NCBI RefSeq assembly: GCF_037975245.1
Contig: NC_092566.1
Coordinates: forward strand, 18,013,001 to 18,077,000
Length of the DNA stretch: 64,000 nt
DNA from: Apostichopus japonicus
Taxonomy: Eukaryota; Echinodermata; Holothuroidea; Aspidochirotida; Stichopodidae
Direction of reading: 5' to 3'
The position numbers and the translations under genes are program-made. The notes below the pieces were generated by a model that ran no database searches, was not told the DNA's origin, and saw nothing but the letters and a program-made list of their open reading frames with translations. The first letter of the stretch is position 1, and each line of letters begins with the position of its first letter. Of the stretch, positions 60,616-64,000 are shown in pieces.

Positions 60616-62060
60616 GTAGGCCTATGTAGCCTAGGCTAATAATGGTTTTGCCTCTGTAAGTGTAACATACAGTAGCCACTTAAATAGCCTATACTTATAG
60701 CCCTAGGCTACCTACCCATGCTTAAAGAAGGCTAGCATGGGCTACTGTATGCTAACAAGTAACAGGCTAAAATATAACTTCTGGTAAACAGAAAACACCC
60801 CAGGCTATGTTTCTAATGTGTCGTGAGGCCTACATTGGCAGCGTGTATGTAAAAGTCAATTAACGTAGGCGTAAGAAATCTTGTTCGATAAATTGTAAGT
60901 CAAATTTAAGTACTGTAGGCTTGGTTATGTCACTATAATGCACTAGCCTACGAAGCTTCATATAGTACTAATAGGCCCAAAGTAACGCTAAGTCTAATTA
61001 GCCTAGGTCTCAGTCTAGATAAGCTGTGTTGACTATGCCTTAATAGTCTATACCTTCATTCCAGTTATAATTGAAAATTGGAAGCTTGAAGGCTTGATTA
61101 CTAAAGGAAATGTGATTTTGTCAAATTTGAATTTGACCTCCAGGGCATGGAATGGAGTACCTGTAGATTGCCCCTTCATCATACGTTGTCATCATATTGG
61201 CTGGATGTTGAACCTATGTTGATCCTTGATAATCTGAAACTGACAGCCAACCAATCTTAATTGTGCACTGTCATTTTCCATCAGTAATGACACTGTGTTT
61301 ATCATCACAACAATAAAAAACTGTTTGTGCAACATTTCCAGTACCTGATCTTGGCATGTCATTAATGATAGATGTTGTATTTGACATTTCATTGAGAATG
61401 AGTACATTTCTTTGGGATGGGGATGGGGAGGTGAAGAAAAATACTTTCCTTTTCAGCATAGACTCAGATCTGATAAAGTATATTAAAACTCACAGTGATT
61501 GACTCATGAGAACAAGTGTCAGGTGTTTCATTGAAGTTACAGTATATCTAACTTTTAAATATGTGAGAAGGTGATCCATGTTTTGGGAATGAACAAGCTG
61601 AGGTGAATCTTGATTAATTTCTCCATTTTTTCTCCAGGAAGATGTTAAACTTACCTAATTTAATGTTTATATGGAAGATGCCAGTACACAACAAAATTTA
61701 AGGGCATTAAAAAATTGTATAAGGTGTGATTTTTTAATGAACATACTGTCGTAAAAAAATCAATAAAAATTAAATACTGGACAGCAAAGAAAATGTACTT
61801 CTTTGTTACATCATGCAATGCAATCTTGGTCATGGATCATTTTTTTTTTCATGCAGGAACAAGCTTGATGATGTTAATTATTTTTGTGGCTTTTGTATCT
61901 TGTAAAAGTATGTACTTGTTTCTCTTCACAGGTTGCCGCTCAGACGGGTCATTCTGTTACCATCGTAGATCAGACCAAAGACATATTGCAGCAGTCACGG
62001 GCATCTATCGAGAAAAGCATCTCAAGAGTGTCGAAAAAGAAATTCAAGGATGATGCAAAT
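60499..62060 (+). CDS. HADH: 3-hydroxyacyl-CoA dehydrogenase, mitochondrial, first two exons (partial)
   Basis: Exons 60499-60615 and 61932-62060, both phase 0, join to 82 residues and the gene continues beyond 64000. Residues 1-20 (MSLTTKVFSRGLSTSAVRMA) are a mitochondrial targeting sequence: Ser/Thr/Arg-rich and acid-free. Residues 24-34 hold the NAD-binding loop VTVIGGGLMGAG (G-x-G-x-x-G), and Asp52 in TIVDQT caps the second strand to bind the NAD ribose. The helix KSISRVSKKKFKDDAN follows as in vertebrate HADH. Role: NAD-dependent oxidation of L-3-hydroxyacyl-CoA in mitochondrial fatty-acid beta-oxidation. No later exon is identifiable before the window ends. Confidence 0.94.
60616..61931 (+). 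other. HADH intron 1
   Basis: AGGCCTA-rich sequence near its left end; nothing else recognised. Confidence 0.6.
61932..62060 (+). CDS. HADH: HADH exon 2
   Basis: It encodes VAAQTGHSVTIVDQTKDILQ and on to KKKFKDDAN. Acceptor CTTCACAG, donor AAT|GTGAGG. Confidence 0.93.
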
Positions 62061-62389
62061 GTGAGGAAAAAAACAACTTTGAAAATGGCATTCAATGTGG
62101 CAGTTGTGTCATTTACTTTAGAACATATGGCAATGTGACATAAGATACAATAGCTGTATGTGATTTTCAGGTTTGGGGTGCAGTGTTATGTACAGATCTT
62201 CAAATAGCTTTTTTTAACATTTATTATGATATGACAGTAAGTATGCCATCAAATTACATACTGTAGTTATTTCACATACCAGCTGAATTTTAGCACCTGG
62301 CAATAACTTCATATTTTGTATAGCAATTTGGCGGTTTTATGAAGTTGGTTTACATAACAAACAATAAAGTTATACTATCATTTACGATT

Positions 62390-62765
62390 ATTTCAGATAC
62401 CAGCTCATTGTTTAGCCAGTAAAATACAAAGCAAACAGTAGACTGGGTAAAGTGAGCTTTAGATATCTAATATACTGTATACTGTATAAAGGCCTACTGC
62501 TCAGTAACAAATACAAAGCATACACTACACCTTTGTAAACTGCAGATATCTAATATATTGTGTACTGTATACAGGCCGACCTACTGCTCAGTTACAAATA
62601 AATAGCATGCAGTTAGACTGTTAAAACTGCAGATATATTTTTCATACTGTACATTCTATATAGGTGCGTGAACTGCTCAGTTAAAAATACAAAGCACACA
62701 CTAAGCCTGTTTAAGCTGCAGATATCTAACATACATACTGTATATTGTATACATGTAGGTTCTGT
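62390..62765. repeat. tandem repeat, four copies of about 100 bp in HADH intron 2
   Basis: Units share GCTCAGTTACAAATA, AAAGCA, CTGCAGATATCTAATATA and ACTGTATACTGTATA, with diverged copies. The remaining intron to 63900 holds nothing recognised. Confidence 0.8.
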
Positions 62766-63904
62766 ACTGTTCTGTACTGTATATTGTATGTACTCTTCAG
62801 TTTACACTAATATCCCTGTCTGACACTGTGTACCCGCTTCCAAAGGCACTTAGATAAGGCCCATGTGTACCAGCACCATGTGCAAGGTTTTATACCTACA
62901 TTTTTTCCTTCATCTAATATTTGTTCGACTGTTCGGTTGAGAATGCAGTCAGAATAAATATATCCAGGATTAACCTTCGATCTGTGATCATGATGGTTGC
63001 ATTGTATTTGTTTTGTGGTAAACTAACTGGTTTGTTCACTCAAGATAACAAGCAAATTTATACTGAAAATGTGGATGAAAGATTTAAGTTCTGGCAATGT
63101 GGAATCGTCTAGGTTCAGGAGTAGCCTAGTCTGAAAATTTTACTATGCAGTGTTGTAAATTCCCTTTGTTGTCTCTTCAATTATAGTAGGATTGGTCTAA
63201 ACATAATATGCTGCAGCTATGCATTACACAGTTAAGGATGGAATGTATTTGGGCAGTAGTTTGCAGGCAGTATGCCAGATTTTCAGCAGTTGAAAATTTG
63301 TAAGTAATAAATTAATAATATGTAAAGGATAATACATCTCCCGCTGAAAACCCACACAAGAAGCATGAACCTCTTGCATCCCCACCCTCCTTCACCCTCA
63401 CTCTCCCCCTCTCTTCAAAGTAATTTCTATTGTCCAAATGTCAGGGCTGAATTTACCAATATTCAGCAGTAAAAGAACACTTGAGATTTGCCTAAGGGCA
63501 ACCAGTCTATTTCGATAAGGAATCAGTGTAGAATGTTGTTCTAGGATATAAGTAATTTGGTTAAATATTCTGAAAAAGACAACAAAAGGGAAATTTCAGC
63601 TTTTGACTTAAAAGTGACTGCAATATCATGAAATAAGAATGCAGATCTAAACACCGATGTTGTTGATAGGTTATAGCTGCCAAAACACTGCAGAGTTTTA
63701 ACTGAGGTCCAGGGGCTATATCTATGAAAGCAGGGATTGGCTTTTGAATGATTCAAATGAGAAATCAATTGATGGAATGCTGAGTACAGTAGATGTGAAA
63801 AAAGTAAGAATAAAAAGTCAGGAATTGTTCATTTCTCTTTTTGTCTTGATCTAGTTGAAGATAAGTTATGTAGAGGCCAACCATCGCAGAATAAACTGAG
63901 ATGG

Positions 63905-64000
63905 TGCCATTTTAAAGGGCGTGAAGACTTGCGCAAAAAGAAACGTCTAATGCCAGTAATCTGACCTAGTTTCAAATGAGGTGTAACAGAAGTGTTAGAC
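63905..64000 (+). repeat. dispersed repeat, copy 2 (cut by the window end)
   Basis: GTGAAGACTTGCGCAAAAAG through GAGGTGTAACAGAAGTGTTA matches 51645-51730 in the same orientation, about 12 kb apart. Confidence 0.75.

Overview
The window is animal nuclear DNA: AT-rich, with GT-AG introns, dense microsatellites and minisatellites, tRNA-derived SINEs and small hAT-like DNA transposons. The gene families (a large N-terminal cadherin, a DEG/ENaC channel, a TMEM79-like MAPEG protein, GHITM and HADH) fit a bilaterian. Short transposons, SINEs and AGGCCTA-rich intergenic DNA suggest a marine invertebrate deuterostome, possibly an echinoderm; that placement is an inference with no marker gene behind it.

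Layout. (1) 371-28433, minus strand: the first 25 coding exons of a giant cadherin, from a signal peptide at 28433 to an exon at 371-559, with the gene running off the left edge. The joined exons give about 1298 residues and 12 cadherin repeats; phases match at every junction. The introns are full of tandem arrays, and three arrays overlap splice sites. (2) 28434-34861: a gene-poor interval with an eleven-copy minisatellite and a 1.86-kb hAT-like element with a second 848-bp element nested inside it. (3) 34862-35482, plus strand: an uninterrupted 206-codon MAPEG-domain membrane protein resembling TMEM79. (4) 37802-49521, plus a probable first exon at 50589-50655, minus strand: a complete DEG/ENaC/ASIC-type sodium channel of about 676 residues. 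It carries a furin-like RRKKR site and a (GNSY)n tract in its extracellular finger region. Its introns hold a second copy of the 848-bp element nested in another transposon, a 297-bp relative, and three SINEs. (5) 53911-59039, minus strand: complete GHITM (TMBIM5), a mitochondrial inner-membrane protein. (6) 60499 onward, plus strand: the first two coding exons of HADH, mitochondrial 3-hydroxyacyl-CoA dehydrogenase, which continues past the right edge. GHITM and HADH are head-to-head about 1.46 kb apart and could share a promoter region.

The genes do not form a pathway, apart from the last two both acting in mitochondria. The most unusual features are in-frame tandem duplications that copy splice sites of the cadherin gene (87-bp units copying the exon 22 acceptor, a 63-bp unit copying the exon 10 donor), repeated nesting of one short transposon inside other transposons, and the ENaC-like cleavage site next to a repetitive tract in the channel.
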